Part shown: piece after piece, positions 34,509-43,366 of the stretch
Numbering within the stretch: the stretch's first letter is position 1
Layout of the letters: every line of letters begins with the position of its first letter
NCBI GenBank assembly: GCA_023418475.1
Contig: JAEZZO010000072.1
Span: forward strand, 1 to 64,000
DNA: 64,000 nt
Direction of reading: 5' to 3'
From: Bacillota bacterium
Lineage (GTDB): Bacteria; Bacillota; Clostridia; Lachnospirales; Lachnospiraceae
Made by a program: the position numbers and the translations under genes
The notes under the pieces: model-generated
The model's input: only the letters and a program-made list of their open reading frames with translations
What the model was told of the DNA's origin: nothing
The model's database searches: none

Positions 34509-35753
34509 ATGGTTAAAAATAAAAAAACAAGCAGGAAAGATGATAAAGGAAGGGTGTTACCTCCAAATGTCAGTCAATTATCAGATTCTCGTTATATATG
34601 GCGAAAGCTTATTGATGGAAAATCTTATATGATAGTTGATAGCGATTTAGCGGAACTGAAAAAGAAAATCATACAGAAGAATGCCGATATACAGAATAAT
34701 GTTTGTAGAGATATTGAGAAAAGCACATTAAATCAATGGTTCTATAAATGGCTAGATATATACAAGGGGAATATCAAAGAAGTAACCAAAATGAACTATA
34801 TGAGTTATTGGGAATGGTACGTAAAAGATAGTAATTTGGGAAAGATGCTGATAGGGAAGATAAAACGTACACACATTATAGAACATTACAACGAACTTAT
34901 TGAAAAGAAAGAGCTATCCTATGGAACAATCAAGTATATTAATTCTCTTATATACTCTTGCCTAGAAGATGCTACCAGCGACAAATTATTACCGGACAAT
35001 CCATGTGAAGGAGCCATCAGTAAAGTAGCTAAAACGGAAGGACATAGAAGGGAAGCACTCACGAAGGAGCAACAAGCCGTCTTTATTGAGTTTGTAGCAA
35101 ACAGCAGCGTTTATTGTATATATCTGCCTCTTTTTTCTTTTATGCTTGGTACCGGCTGCAGACTTGGAGAAGCATGTGGTATGACATGGGACGATATTAA
35201 TTTCAAAGATAAAAACATATCTGTAAATCATACTGTGTCATATAAAGCAATTAATAACAATGGTAAGAAAGAACATAATTTCTTTATATCAACGCCGAAA
35301 ACAAAGAACAGTTTTAGAACCATCCCGATGATTGAAGATTTGCGGAAGCAATTATTGAAACAGAAGGAATATCAATTTGAATTAGGAATTGCGAAGGATT
35401 ACGAAGTTGACGGTTATAAAGGATTTGTTTTTACAACACGGTATGGCAAGCCATACACCCAGGAAGCTGTAAATAGAGTAATAAGGTATATTATTAAGGC
35501 CAGCAATAAACAGGAACAAGAAATGGCAAAAAAAGAGGACAGGGAGCCTATATTATTGCCTGTATTTTCTGCACATACATTACGACATACATTCTGTACA
35601 AGATTTTGTGAGAACGAATCAAACATAAAGGTTATTCAGAAAATCATGGGACACAGCCGGATAGACACCACGCTTAATATCTACACCCATGTTACCAAAG
35701 ATAAGACTGAGGAAGTAATGCAGAATTTAAACGGTAAAATTAAAATATCATAG
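34509..35753 (+). CDS. int: Tyrosine site-specific integrase
   Basis: The 414-residue recombinase has an N-terminal AP2-like arm-binding domain (about 1-60), a SAM-like core-binding domain (about 65-165) and the catalytic domain. All active-site residues are visible: R218 in GTGCRLGEACG, H356 and R359 in HTLRH, H382 in GHS and the nucleophile Y392 in NIYTHV. It catalyses integration and excision at the 32-bp att repeat. The start is ATG 34509 after AAAGGAT; an in-frame ATG at 34491 overlaps that site. It lies 1.4 kb from attR. Confidence 0.95.
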   Translation: MVKNKKTSRKDDKGRVLPPNVSQLSDSRYIWRKLIDGKSYMIVDSDLAELKKKIIQKNADIQNNVCRDIEKSTLNQWFYKWLDIYKGNIKEVTKMNYMSYWEWYVKDSNLGKMLIGKIKRTHIIEHYNELIEKKELSYGTIKYINSLIYSCLEDATSDKLLPDNPCEGAISKVAKTEGHRREALTKEQQAVFIEFVANSSVYCIYLPLFSFMLGTGCRLGEACGMTWDDINFKDKNISVNHTVSYKAINNNGKKEHNFFISTPKTKNSFRTIPMIEDLRKQLLKQKEYQFELGIAKDYEVDGYKGFVFTTRYGKPYTQEAVNRVIRYIIKASNKQEQEMAKKEDREPILLPVFSAHTLRHTFCTRFCENESNIKVIQKIMGHSRIDTTLNIYTHVTKDKTEEVMQNLNGKIKIS

Positions 35754-35760
35754 AAGATTA

Positions 35761-35796
35761 GAAAGAAGATTGAGCAAATCGATCTTCTTTCTTTAT
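35761..35796 (+). terminator. Terminator after the integrase
   Basis: GAAAGAAGAT and ATCTTCTTTC form a perfect 10-bp stem around an 11-base loop, followed by a T-rich stretch. Confidence 0.8.
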
Positions 35797-35989
35797 GTAT
35801 TGGAATTATTTTAAACCTTGGTAAAATAACACAAAAAATACTTTATTTTAACTTATGCAACTGGTATTATAGTAAATAATGGAATATGCAATTAAAATAT
35901 AATATTTATTGTAGTAATTTGCAGTAAATTGATTAGCGGCGCGAAGAAACAGATGAGATGAATATTATCTTAAGGAAGGGGGGAGTATA

Positions 35990-36790
35990 ATGTCTAGAAA
36001 TTTAACAAAAGAAGAGTTAATAGCTCACAAAGATCAAGCTTTAATGAAACTTGATAAAACAATAAAAAAATATATTGAATCATCTGATCAAAAAATGACG
36101 TGCAAGGCTGATATTCTGAGTTTTTGGATTGAACAGTATAGCGATTATTTATTAAGTGAAAGCCTTTTCTCACCACAGAAATTAAAACGTTATGAACGAG
36201 GCGATGTAATTCAAATTAACTTAGGATTTAGGGTTGGAAGTGAGCAAGGTGGTCTTCACTATGCCGTTGTTTTAGATAATAATAATGCAGTAAATTCATC
36301 CGTTATTACGGTAATACCACTTTCATCAAAAAAGGAAACGGATACAGTTACAAAATATGACATTGATTTGGGTGGAGATATTTATACAAAGATGAAACTA
36401 AAAAATGATACTTTGTTAATAAGCACACGAAAAAAGTTTGAAGAGCTAAAAAAAGATTTAATTGAACTGACCAATACTACAAAAGATAAAGATGAAGTAC
36501 CTGAAGAAAGTGAAATGGTGAAACAATTAGAAACAAGATACAACATTAATATTAGTGCGGTGAAAAGAGATATTAGTACTCTTGAAAAAATGAAAAAACA
36601 AATTTCTAGAATGAAGGAAGGAAGTATTGCTTTAGTGGGTCAGATAACAACCATAAGTAAAATGAAAATTTACAATCCCAAAGGAACACAGGACACGCTT
36701 TCGGGAATTAAACTTTCACCTACCGATATGAATGAAATATCTGATAAAATGAAAGAATTATATTTTCATAATTTTATAAAAAAGAGTTGA
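35990..36790 (+). CDS. PemK/MazF-like toxin with internal coiled-coil insertion
   Basis: The 266-residue protein has an N-terminal helical region (1-60). The first half of a MazF/PemK SH3-like barrel follows (about 65-112: RGDVIQINLG, GSEQGGLHYAVVL, ITVIPLSS). A long charged helical insertion then separates it from the second half (about 213-235: GSIALVGQITTISKMKIY). Standard MazF is about 110 residues, so the fold is split. The family cleaves RNA. No antitoxin gene is adjacent; the N-terminal or inserted helices could serve that role. GAAGGGGGG precedes the ATG. It is the last gene before attR. Confidence 0.75.
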   Translation: MSRNLTKEELIAHKDQALMKLDKTIKKYIESSDQKMTCKADILSFWIEQYSDYLLSESLFSPQKLKRYERGDVIQINLGFRVGSEQGGLHYAVVLDNNNAVNSSVITVIPLSSKKETDTVTKYDIDLGGDIYTKMKLKNDTLLISTRKKFEELKKDLIELTNTTKDKDEVPEESEMVKQLETRYNINISAVKRDISTLEKMKKQISRMKEGSIALVGQITTISKMKIYNPKGTQDTLSGIKLSPTDMNEISDKMKELYFHNFIKKS

Positions 36791-36902
36791 CTAACTGAAA
36801 GCCTTGTGATAAAATCTATTATGCTGATTAGATAATTCTAATCTAAATGCTATGTAAAACAACGCCGTTTAGCGGTATTTAAGAAGACAAAAGTAATTAA
36901 TG

Positions 36903-36934
36903 AAAAGCCTCGCAGAAATGTGAGGCTTTTCTCG
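36903..36934 (+). terminator. Terminator after the MazF-like gene
   Basis: AAAAGCCTC and GAGGCTTTT form a 9-bp stem followed by TCTC. It is the last transcription stop inside the element. Confidence 0.75.
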
Positions 36935-36981
36935 TGGAATAATTGTAATAAGAATTAAGAAGTGCTGAATGTGTTAGTTAA

Positions 36982-37112
36982 TTGATACAAAATATTGATA
37001 CAACTTTTATATGAAATGATAAGAATTGATAAAACATGATAAAAAGCTATCCATTCTGAAAAGTCCTATTCTAGGGCATCATAGAGAATGATAAACCATG
37101 ATAATTACTATA
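36982..37112 (+). repeat. Arm-type integrase repeats near attR
   Basis: TTGATACAAAA (36982-36992) repeats exactly the 11-mer found twice at attL, and TTGATACAA (36995-37003) is a near copy. Further related TGATAA and CATGATAA repeats continue to about 37106. The spacing toward the 32-bp core fits integrase arm sites. Confidence 0.6.
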
Positions 37113-37117
37113 CTTTC

Positions 37118-37149
37118 CATATCGCATTAATGCCTTACACAATGGATTA
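37118..37149 (+). repeat. attR, right 32-bp attachment repeat
   Basis: This exact copy of the rpsR 3' end (CATATCGCATTAATG to ATGGATTA) is followed by G, giving the TAG that would be the stop of the uninterrupted rpsR gene, and then by the original rpsR terminator. Confidence 0.93.
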
Positions 37150-37165
37150 GTTCCAAAAGATAGTT

Positions 37166-37220
37166 AGCCGTTACATGACGAAAGTGATATACTTCACTTT
37201 GGTTGTGTAGCGGCTTTTTT
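37166..37220 (+). terminator. Displaced original terminator of rpsR
   Basis: A long imperfect stem of about 22 bp pairs AGCCGTTACATGACGAAAGTGA with TCACTTTGG...TAGCGGCT and ends in six Ts. It directly follows attR, so it must have ended the rpsF-ssb-rpsR operon before integration. A related sequence occurs at 39250. Confidence 0.85.
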
Positions 37221-37661
37221 GAATAAAATTCTTAATGGGAAGCCATGTAAAGCTGTCATACTAATTAACTTAATATGTACCTGCACAAACGTGTCTGTGG
37301 TAAAAGGATTTTCTTGCCACAAGATAAATTTATAACGGGAATGGGTCATAACCATTCCAAAGCAGTAAACTTTCTTATGCCGTCCGCTTAATGTTTCAAG
37401 ACTGATTTCGCCCATGTCGACCTGTGCTGCTGACATATCTGGATATTTGAGCAGACATTCTAATACGAAATCTTTATGCGGATCAGCCTTCTTTGTTCGT
37501 GTCTTAGCGGACTCAACTCGTGCTGCATACTCGGCTGGTGTCATGTTCCAGTATACACTTAAGGTTTCCCGGTTAATCCCAAGCTTTCGGGCTACCTGGC
37601 TCTTCTTATATCCCTTTCTATTTTGTTCTTGGATTATTGAATAATTCATCCAATCAACCAT
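37194..37661 (-). pseudogene. IS21-family transposase (istA) remnant
   Basis: The 155-codon frame begins like IstA (NYSIIQEQNRKGYKKSQVARK with a helix-turn-helix). After KYPDMSAAQ it jumps straight to VDMGEISLETLSGRHKKVY, the segment around the first catalytic Asp. The roughly 50-70 residues normally between are missing, and the rest of the catalytic core is lost beyond TFVQVHI, where the frame runs into the rpsR terminator. No istB and no terminal repeats were seen. It is a dead fragment. Confidence 0.75.
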
Positions 37662-37983
37662 CCTTTCTTTACCTCCGAATGACAGTATATCATTCTTCGA
37701 TTCATTCGTAATAGTTGCTGGATTTTATTTGCCTAAAATCTGCTGGTTATAGTTTACCACTTACAACAGTTAAGCATTCATGGGAGTTCATCGCTTACGA
37801 TACAAGTAATATTATCTATAAAGCAATTTAAGCATCAAATGTAAATAAGTTAAAAATGGAATCAAATCAAGTATTCGGAGCAATAAGCCAACAAAATAAT
37901 TAGAAAAGACATTCAATAGGAAAAATCTTGTTTTAAACAATTTAAAGTGACTAATATCGCTATAAAGTTATGAGGACGAACTC
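37662..37983. other. Gap without recognisable genes
   Basis: These 322 AT-rich bases lie between two gene remnants. No reading frame, repeat or hairpin with a U-run was seen. Confidence 0.4.
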
Positions 37984-38655
37984 TTAGCAGGGGAAGCGTA
38001 GGGTGAAGGTACAGCCGCCTGATATAGTATCGGTCAACATAATAGTTCCTTGATGCAAGGTAACTAATTCTTTTGCAATACTTAACCCAAGCCCAAAGTG
38101 AGTTTTATTATTTCTTGAAGAATCGACACGATAGAAGCGGTCAAAGACGCAGGACTTTGCTTCATCTGGAATACCGATACCTTGATCGATGATATGTAAT
38201 GAAAGATGTTTTTTTCCAATTCCGCCTTTATGATAATTTGACTGTTAGCGTTGGAATAAGAGATAGCATTATCCAATAGGATGGAAATAGTCTGAAGAAG
38301 ACGGTCATAGTCTCCGATTAGGGTAGGCAGATTAGCTTGAGGCAGGTCAAGGAGAATTTGGATTTGCTTTTGCCTGGCAATGGGGGAAAAATTTTCATAG
38401 GATTGTAACATCAGGGTTTCAATATTCACTTCGTTCTTTTGAATAGCCCAAGTATTTGCATCATTAGATGCTAGTAAAAGCATATCATTGATGAGACGTG
38501 ACATTCGATTGCATTCGCTTTCTATAACAGCTTCACAATTCAATTGCTCTTCAGGGGTTAATTTGATAGTAGAGTTATTAGCGCGAATGACTGCAAGAGG
38601 AGAACGCAATTCATGAGAAGCAGCAGCGATAAACTCTGTTTGTCGATCATAGAGA
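37984..38655 (-). pseudogene. Truncated and frameshifted sensor histidine kinase
   Basis: Read on the minus strand, RQTEFIAAASHELRSPLAVI gives the HisKA phosphorylation box, followed by the dimerisation helices and the start of the ATPase domain (LLDNAISYSN). At a run of seven As (about 38205-38211) one base is missing; in the next frame the sequence resumes with HIIDQGIGIP, FDRFYRVDSSR and GLGLSIAKELV to a stop at 37984. All sensor, membrane and HAMP parts are absent, ending at a junction near 38655. Confidence 0.8.
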
Positions 38656-39241
38656 TAAACGTATATTAGATGTATTTACAATGAATCAAACGCAAGTTTT
38701 GGAAGGTAATTACAAAGTAGTTATGCCATATGTAAGTAGTTTGAGAGCTTTTAAACAATGTACTGCATGTGCATCAGAAGTAGGAGGAGGCTGCTATTTA
38801 GTAAATAACTCCTATGTACCAAAAGGAATTATAGGGGTTAATAAAGCGTCAAAAGAGACTGTGTTAGCAAAAGACTTTATTCAATATGTATTATCTGAAG
38901 AAAATCAATCTGTACAAGTTGGGGATGGATTGCCAATGAACACTGCTGTGTTTAATAACTGGTTAGAAGACAGCAAAATCCATAAAGAAGATGTATACGA
39001 TGCCATAGCTTATAAAAAACAGGATGGTAATATTGGAGTCATTGAGATTGCTTACCCAACAGCGGAAGAATTGCAAGTACTCTTTGACATGGCTAAACAA
39101 TTAACAACACCTTCTATTAATAATATTAATGTGATGAATATGATTGTTGAAGAAGGTAAACCATACTTAGCTGGCGAAAAGGATTTAGACACGGCTTGTG
39201 CAAATATTATGAATAAAATAAATACTTACTTAAGTGAGTAA
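38654..39241 (+). pseudogene. C-terminal fragment of an ABC solute-binding protein
   Basis: The frame (from ILDVFTMNQTQVLEG onward) contains YVPKGIIGVNKASKETVLAKDF and GLPMNTAVFNNWLED. These are typical of the C-terminal lobe of cluster-1 extracellular binding proteins, where residues near the C-terminus contact the ligand. The signal peptide, lipobox and N-terminal lobe are missing, and the 5' end abuts the kinase fragment on the opposite strand. The fragment cannot be exported. Confidence 0.72.
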
Positions 39242-39249
39242 CAGTAACC

Positions 39250-39302
39250 AGCCGCTAGATAACGAAAGTGATAGATCTACTTGAGTTGTATAGCGGCTTT
39301 TT
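39250..39302 (+). terminator. Long terminator related to the rpsR terminator
   Basis: AGCCGCTAGATAACGAAAGTG pairs imperfectly with CTACTTGAGTTG...TAGCGGCT and is followed by Ts. Sequence and architecture resemble 37166-37220 across both arms, suggesting duplication rather than chance. Confidence 0.75.
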
Positions 39303-39442
39303 ATATATAGTAAAGAATATTCAAAATGGGAAGAGCATACAAAGAAAAACTAAGATAACACAAAACGTTTCAAATTAAAGAATATCCCATTTTTATCCTG
39401 TCATTATAGAAGAGTAGGTATATAGACTTATAAGTTTAGCAA

Positions 39443-40576
39443 TTAACGTATTTCTTTCATAAATCTCATAAGATTATCAACTGTCAGATATAAATTCTGA
39501 GTTGATTTCGTTCTGGATACTTGAAAATCTTCAGGAACTCTATTGATACTAAAGATTCCGCTCACTCCTCTTTCATAGGCTTCCTCAATTCCGTCACCAA
39601 TTCCACCTGTAATTACAATTAATGGAACTTTTGCCTTTTTTGTACGATTTGCTATACCAAGGACGACTTTACCGCGTAAGCTTTGCGTATCAAATTTTCC
39701 TTCTCCGGTTAGCACATAATCCATATCTTTTAAAAGATCGTCAAACTTAACAGTGTCAAGTATGATTTCGATTCCCATTTGTAATGCAGAACCAAAAAAT
39801 GCCACGAATCCACAACCCATACCACCTGCGGCACCAGCTCCTTTTATATCACTTAGCGATAAATGCAGGTCAGCCTGAATAATTTCGTCCAGATGCCTTA
39901 ACCCGGCATCGAGTTCCGATACCATATCAGGTGTAGCGCCTTTTTGCGGGGCGAAGATATAAGCGGCTCCATTCTCACCATACAAAGGATTGTCAATATC
40001 ACACATGGTAACAAACTCGATATCTTTAATAAAAGGCAGCATTTTTGAAGTATCAATATGTGAAATGTTTTTTAATGTACCACCGACCGGAAGAAAGGAG
40101 TTGTTGCTATAATCGGTAAAAACAGTACCTAAGGCTGCAGCCGCACCGGTTCCCCCATCATTGGTACAACTGCCGCCGAGACCCATAATAATTTTCTTGC
40201 AGCCATGCTTAATGGCATGTTCCATTAACTGCCCAACACCAAAAGTAGTTGTCATACATGGATTTGGATTATTTTCTACAAGTGGTAAGCCCGCACAGGC
40301 CGCCATCTCAATAACAGCTGTGTTCCCATGATCGATGATGCCATAAAAAGCGTCTACTTCTTCGAGATAAGGACCTTTTACTTTAACGGTTATTTTATCG
40401 CCGCCCATTGCCTTTAAAAAGGCATCTACGCTGCCTTCGCCTCCATCAGCCACAGGTATCGATATTACATTTGCATCCGGATAATTATTTAAAATTGCTT
40501 TTTCCATGATAGAACAGATTTCCTCAGAACTCATAGTACCCTTAAATGAATCTGGAATTAGCAAGAATTTCTTCAT
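39443..40576 (-). CDS. Glycerate kinase (GarK/GlxK family)
   Basis: This 377-residue enzyme phosphorylates glycerate with ATP (2- or 3-phosphoglycerate product depending on subfamily). MKKFLLIPDSFKGTMSSEEIC at the N-terminus, IPVADGGEGSVDAF and GLGGSCTNDGGTGAA are the family hallmarks. It ends the three-gene minus-strand operon after regulator and permease. The start is ATG 40576, with AGGAG at 40585-40589; an in-frame GTG at 40585 would lack a ribosome binding site. Confidence 0.93.
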   Translation of the reverse strand: MKKFLLIPDSFKGTMSSEEICSIMEKAILNNYPDANVISIPVADGGEGSVDAFLKAMGGDKITVKVKGPYLEEVDAFYGIIDHGNTAVIEMAACAGLPLVENNPNPCMTTTFGVGQLMEHAIKHGCKKIIMGLGGSCTNDGGTGAAAALGTVFTDYSNNSFLPVGGTLKNISHIDTSKMLPFIKDIEFVTMCDIDNPLYGENGAAYIFAPQKGATPDMVSELDAGLRHLDEIIQADLHLSLSDIKGAGAAGGMGCGFVAFFGSALQMGIEIILDTVKFDDLLKDMDYVLTGEGKFDTQSLRGKVVLGIANRTKKAKVPLIVITGGIGDGIEEAYERGVSGIFSINRVPEDFQVSRTKSTQNLYLTVDNLMRFMKEIR

Positions 40577-40649
40577 AATCAGCACTCCTTTTTTATAAGA
40601 ATGGGACGGCTACTGATACCGTCCCATTGAATAAATTATCATTTATTAA

Positions 40650-42044
40650 CTAGAAAATCAATGTCAAAAGGAAAACTTCAAGTATAGTAGAAAGTCCAAG
40701 GATCAGTGTCATAACGGTTTGTGTTTTATATCCCTTTTCAGGCGACATTCCACCAAAATTTGTTACCACCCAGAAGTAACTATCATTTGCATGGGATACA
40801 GTCATTGCTCCTGCTCCAATGGCCATAACCGTAAGCACGGATAAAGCAGGAGTATTAAGTCCAAGCAATGGTAGCATAGGAGCTAGAATTCCGGCGGTTG
40901 TAGTTATTGCTACAGTAGAGGAACCTTGTGCTGTCTTTAATATGGCAGCTAAAAGGAATGGGAAAAATATACCGATTGCCTGGAATACGGTGGCATTGTC
41001 CGTTATGAAGGTAACAAGGCCGGAAACTGCAATAACTTTACCCAGAACACCACCTGCTGCAGTTACAAATAAAATAGGTCCAACCACCTTTAGAGTATCA
41101 TTGGTAATATCATAGAATTCTTTCATTCGTTTTGAAGAAGCTAAAGTAATAACACCAAAAATCGTACCGACAGCCAAAGCAATAATTGGTGTACCTAAAA
41201 ATGATAAGATCTGTGCCGCAAGGCCTGTCATTTTTGCCATGGCAGCAACCGAAGATATTCCCATTAATAAAATTGGAACAATGATTGGGGAAAGTGAGTT
41301 AAAACCACTTGGCAGTTTGCCATAACTTTTTACAAGTTCATCATAGGTCTGAACAACCTCGCCGTTATCAGCATCAGCTTCATCAGCAGCCTTCACTTTT
41401 TTACCAATGTATTTCGCATAAAATAATCCTGCAATCAACGGGAAGATAGAACAAAGAGCACCCATTCCGATTACTAATAGCAGATTATCACCGACACCTA
41501 ACGTATTGGCAGCAGCAATCGGCCCGGGGGTAGGAGGAATCAAAACGTGTGAGATGTATAGACCTGCCGATAAAGCAACTGTCATTGCGACACTGGAAGT
41601 CATGGTGCGCTTTACCATAGCTTTACGTATGGGATTTAAGATTACAAAACCACTGTCACAGAATACAGGAATAGAAACGATCCATCCCATAATTAAAACA
41701 GCAAGCTCTGGTCTTTTTTTACCGACTAAATGAACTACCATATCTGCAAGTTTTAAGGCAGCGCCTGTTTTTTCAAGAATGGTACCGATTAAGGCTCCTA
41801 GAATGATAACAATACCGATACTTGTGAAAGTACCGCTAAATCCGGTTCCTATTACGGTAGCTAGACCCTGCGTCTGAACAACTCCATCGACTTTAACATC
41901 AACAAGAGGAATACCTGCAACTAATCCTAATAATAAAGAAACAGACATAATGGATAAGAACGGGTGAATTTTTAATTTAGATATTGCAAGGATCATAACA
42001 ATAATAGCGATGATAAAAGCAATAATTAATGAAATACCTGACAT
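40650..42044 (-). CDS. GntP-family permease, probable glycerate transporter
   Basis: The 464-residue membrane protein has about 12-14 hydrophobic helices and the GntP family features CDSGFVILNPI and PPTPGPIAAANTLG. GntP proteins are proton symporters for gluconate and related acids. Here the pairing with glycerate kinase and a diacid/glycerate regulator makes glycerate the likely substrate, by inference. GGAGG precedes the ATG by nine bases. It is 73 bases upstream of the kinase gene. Confidence 0.9.
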   Translation of the reverse strand: MSGISLIIAFIIAIIVMILAISKLKIHPFLSIMSVSLLLGLVAGIPLVDVKVDGVVQTQGLATVIGTGFSGTFTSIGIVIILGALIGTILEKTGAALKLADMVVHLVGKKRPELAVLIMGWIVSIPVFCDSGFVILNPIRKAMVKRTMTSSVAMTVALSAGLYISHVLIPPTPGPIAAANTLGVGDNLLLVIGMGALCSIFPLIAGLFYAKYIGKKVKAADEADADNGEVVQTYDELVKSYGKLPSGFNSLSPIIVPILLMGISSVAAMAKMTGLAAQILSFLGTPIIALAVGTIFGVITLASSKRMKEFYDITNDTLKVVGPILFVTAAGGVLGKVIAVSGLVTFITDNATVFQAIGIFFPFLLAAILKTAQGSSTVAITTTAGILAPMLPLLGLNTPALSVLTVMAIGAGAMTVSHANDSYFWVVTNFGGMSPEKGYKTQTVMTLILGLSTILEVFLLTLIF

Positions 42045-42211
42045 AATAATAACCTCCGCTTTGTTTTTATAGTATCGACGTCGTTTAATATAGTCTTATT
42101 ATAATACCTCTTGAATGCATAGTCTATGTTATCGGAGCTAAAAAAGGTTATGTTTTATTGTTATACTATACAACTGAGTACAAAATGCAGGATGATATTT
42201 GTACAGAATAA

Positions 42212-43366
42212 CTAAATAAATAATTTATCACGTACATCTTGATAAAAATGTATAGCATTATAGTAAAGGGAAGAGTACCGGATTGATCTGGGATCATAGC
42301 CTGTGCGTTCCTTGATTTTATTTAATTTATATTGTAATGTGTTTTTGTGAATATATAATCTTTGAGCGGTGGATACAATAGAACCTTCTTCTTCATAAAA
42401 AACATTAAGAACTCCGATCCAGTTTTCAATTTCTTTTAAGGAGCAATTCTTAAAGATACGCTTTATATACTCAAGTTTGGTATCACTGGACAGCTCACTT
42501 TGAAAGATCTCCATTGTAATGCTTTCATACAGGCGTATTCCCTTTTGAGGTGATCGTAAAGAGGTTTTCAATGCTTTTTCTGCTTTTAATACACTATTAT
42601 GAATTAATAAGTAACCTTCGCAGCTGGCATCGATTCCGCAGCAAAATTTAATTGGATACTTTGATTCAATCTCCTGTTTCATGTATTCTGCTATTTTAAT
42701 CATGGCATCATTGGTGCAATCCACAAATGCACAGAGTAATTCAATACCATTTTTAAGATAAATACTGCTTTTATGTTCTCGAATAATACTTCTGATAATT
42801 TTTTCGGAGGCATCAATCATTTGCTGCAATTCCGAATCGACATAAGGTTTTGAGGCTAAAAAAGAAAGGGCCATTACTCTTCTGGGTAAGGTGATATCAA
42901 TTTGTAAGGCATTTCCCTGTTGAACAAATTGAGGATTAATATTTTTAGAATCTCCCAGCATCCATTCGTCTAAAAATCTGTCCCTAATACGATTATCAAT
43001 ATCCCGCTGTTCTTTATAATACTGATCAAGTATTAAAATTTCAGTCATTTTCTTGATGATTTGCCCGTATTTAGAAACTTCCTGGTATGGGCCTGTTACA
43101 CCGATTACTCCAACGATTTCATCTTGAAAATTGATTGCAAGATTTATACCGGAACGAGCTCCCAGATATTCTTTGTCGCTTTTCACAACAACTTCTTGTA
43201 ATTTATGATTAACGATTTCTTTGGCGGCTGCATGAAAACTTCCAACACGTTCAAGATCACTGCTGGCTATAATAATGCCCTCTTCATTCATCATGTTTAT
43301 CTTTTCACCTATAATTTTACTGATTTCTTGTACAATATAGGTTGCATTTCTTTTTGATATATACAA
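42212..43366 (-). CDS. CdaR-family sugar diacid regulator
   Basis: The 384-residue activator has an N-terminal sugar-diacid-recognition domain (about 1-135, with SKIIGEKINMMNEEGIIIAS-like start and VGVIGVTGPYQEVSKYGQIIK). A central degenerate domain follows, then the C-terminal PucR-type helix-turn-helix (about 320-384, STAQRLYIHKNTLQYKLNKI). CdaR proteins activate glucarate/glycerate genes on binding the acid. It heads the glycerate operon and probably activates it in response to glycerate. Confidence 0.9.
   Translation of the reverse strand: MYISKRNATYIVQEISKIIGEKINMMNEEGIIIASSDLERVGSFHAAAKEIVNHKLQEVVVKSDKEYLGARSGINLAINFQDEIVGVIGVTGPYQEVSKYGQIIKKMTEILILDQYYKEQRDIDNRIRDRFLDEWMLGDSKNINPQFVQQGNALQIDITLPRRVMALSFLASKPYVDSELQQMIDASEKIIRSIIREHKSSIYLKNGIELLCAFVDCTNDAMIKIAEYMKQEIESKYPIKFCCGIDASCEGYLLIHNSVLKAEKALKTSLRSPQKGIRLYESITMEIFQSELSSDTKLEYIKRIFKNCSLKEIENWIGVLNVFYEEEGSIVSTAQRLYIHKNTLQYKLNKIKERTGYDPRSIRYSSLYYNAIHFYQDVRDKLFI

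Larger units (their letters stand above)
20503..37149. mobile_element. Integrated phage-satellite-like element in rpsR
   Basis: The element is bounded by a perfect 32-bp direct repeat (20503-20534 and 37118-37149), so its unit length is about 16.6 kb. A tyrosine integrase lies 1.4 kb from the right end. The order inside is: HTH-like small protein, Panacea TA pair, leftward repressor, rightward early genes, replication module, sigma factor, TerS-like and Dit-like genes, cargo, a second repressor switch, integrase and MazF-like toxin. Large terminase, portal, capsid and lysis genes are missing, as are relaxase and conjugation genes. This fits phage-inducible chromosomal islands, which use helper-phage particles. 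A decayed prophage is the alternative. Confidence 0.85.

Noticed and set aside
20503..37149. Integrative conjugative element
   Set aside because: No relaxase, coupling protein, VirB4-like ATPase or other conjugation gene was found, and the replication genes are of phage type.
20503..37149. Complete prophage
   Set aside because: Large terminase, portal, protease, capsid, tail tape measure, holin and lysin genes are all absent and 16.6 kb is too short.
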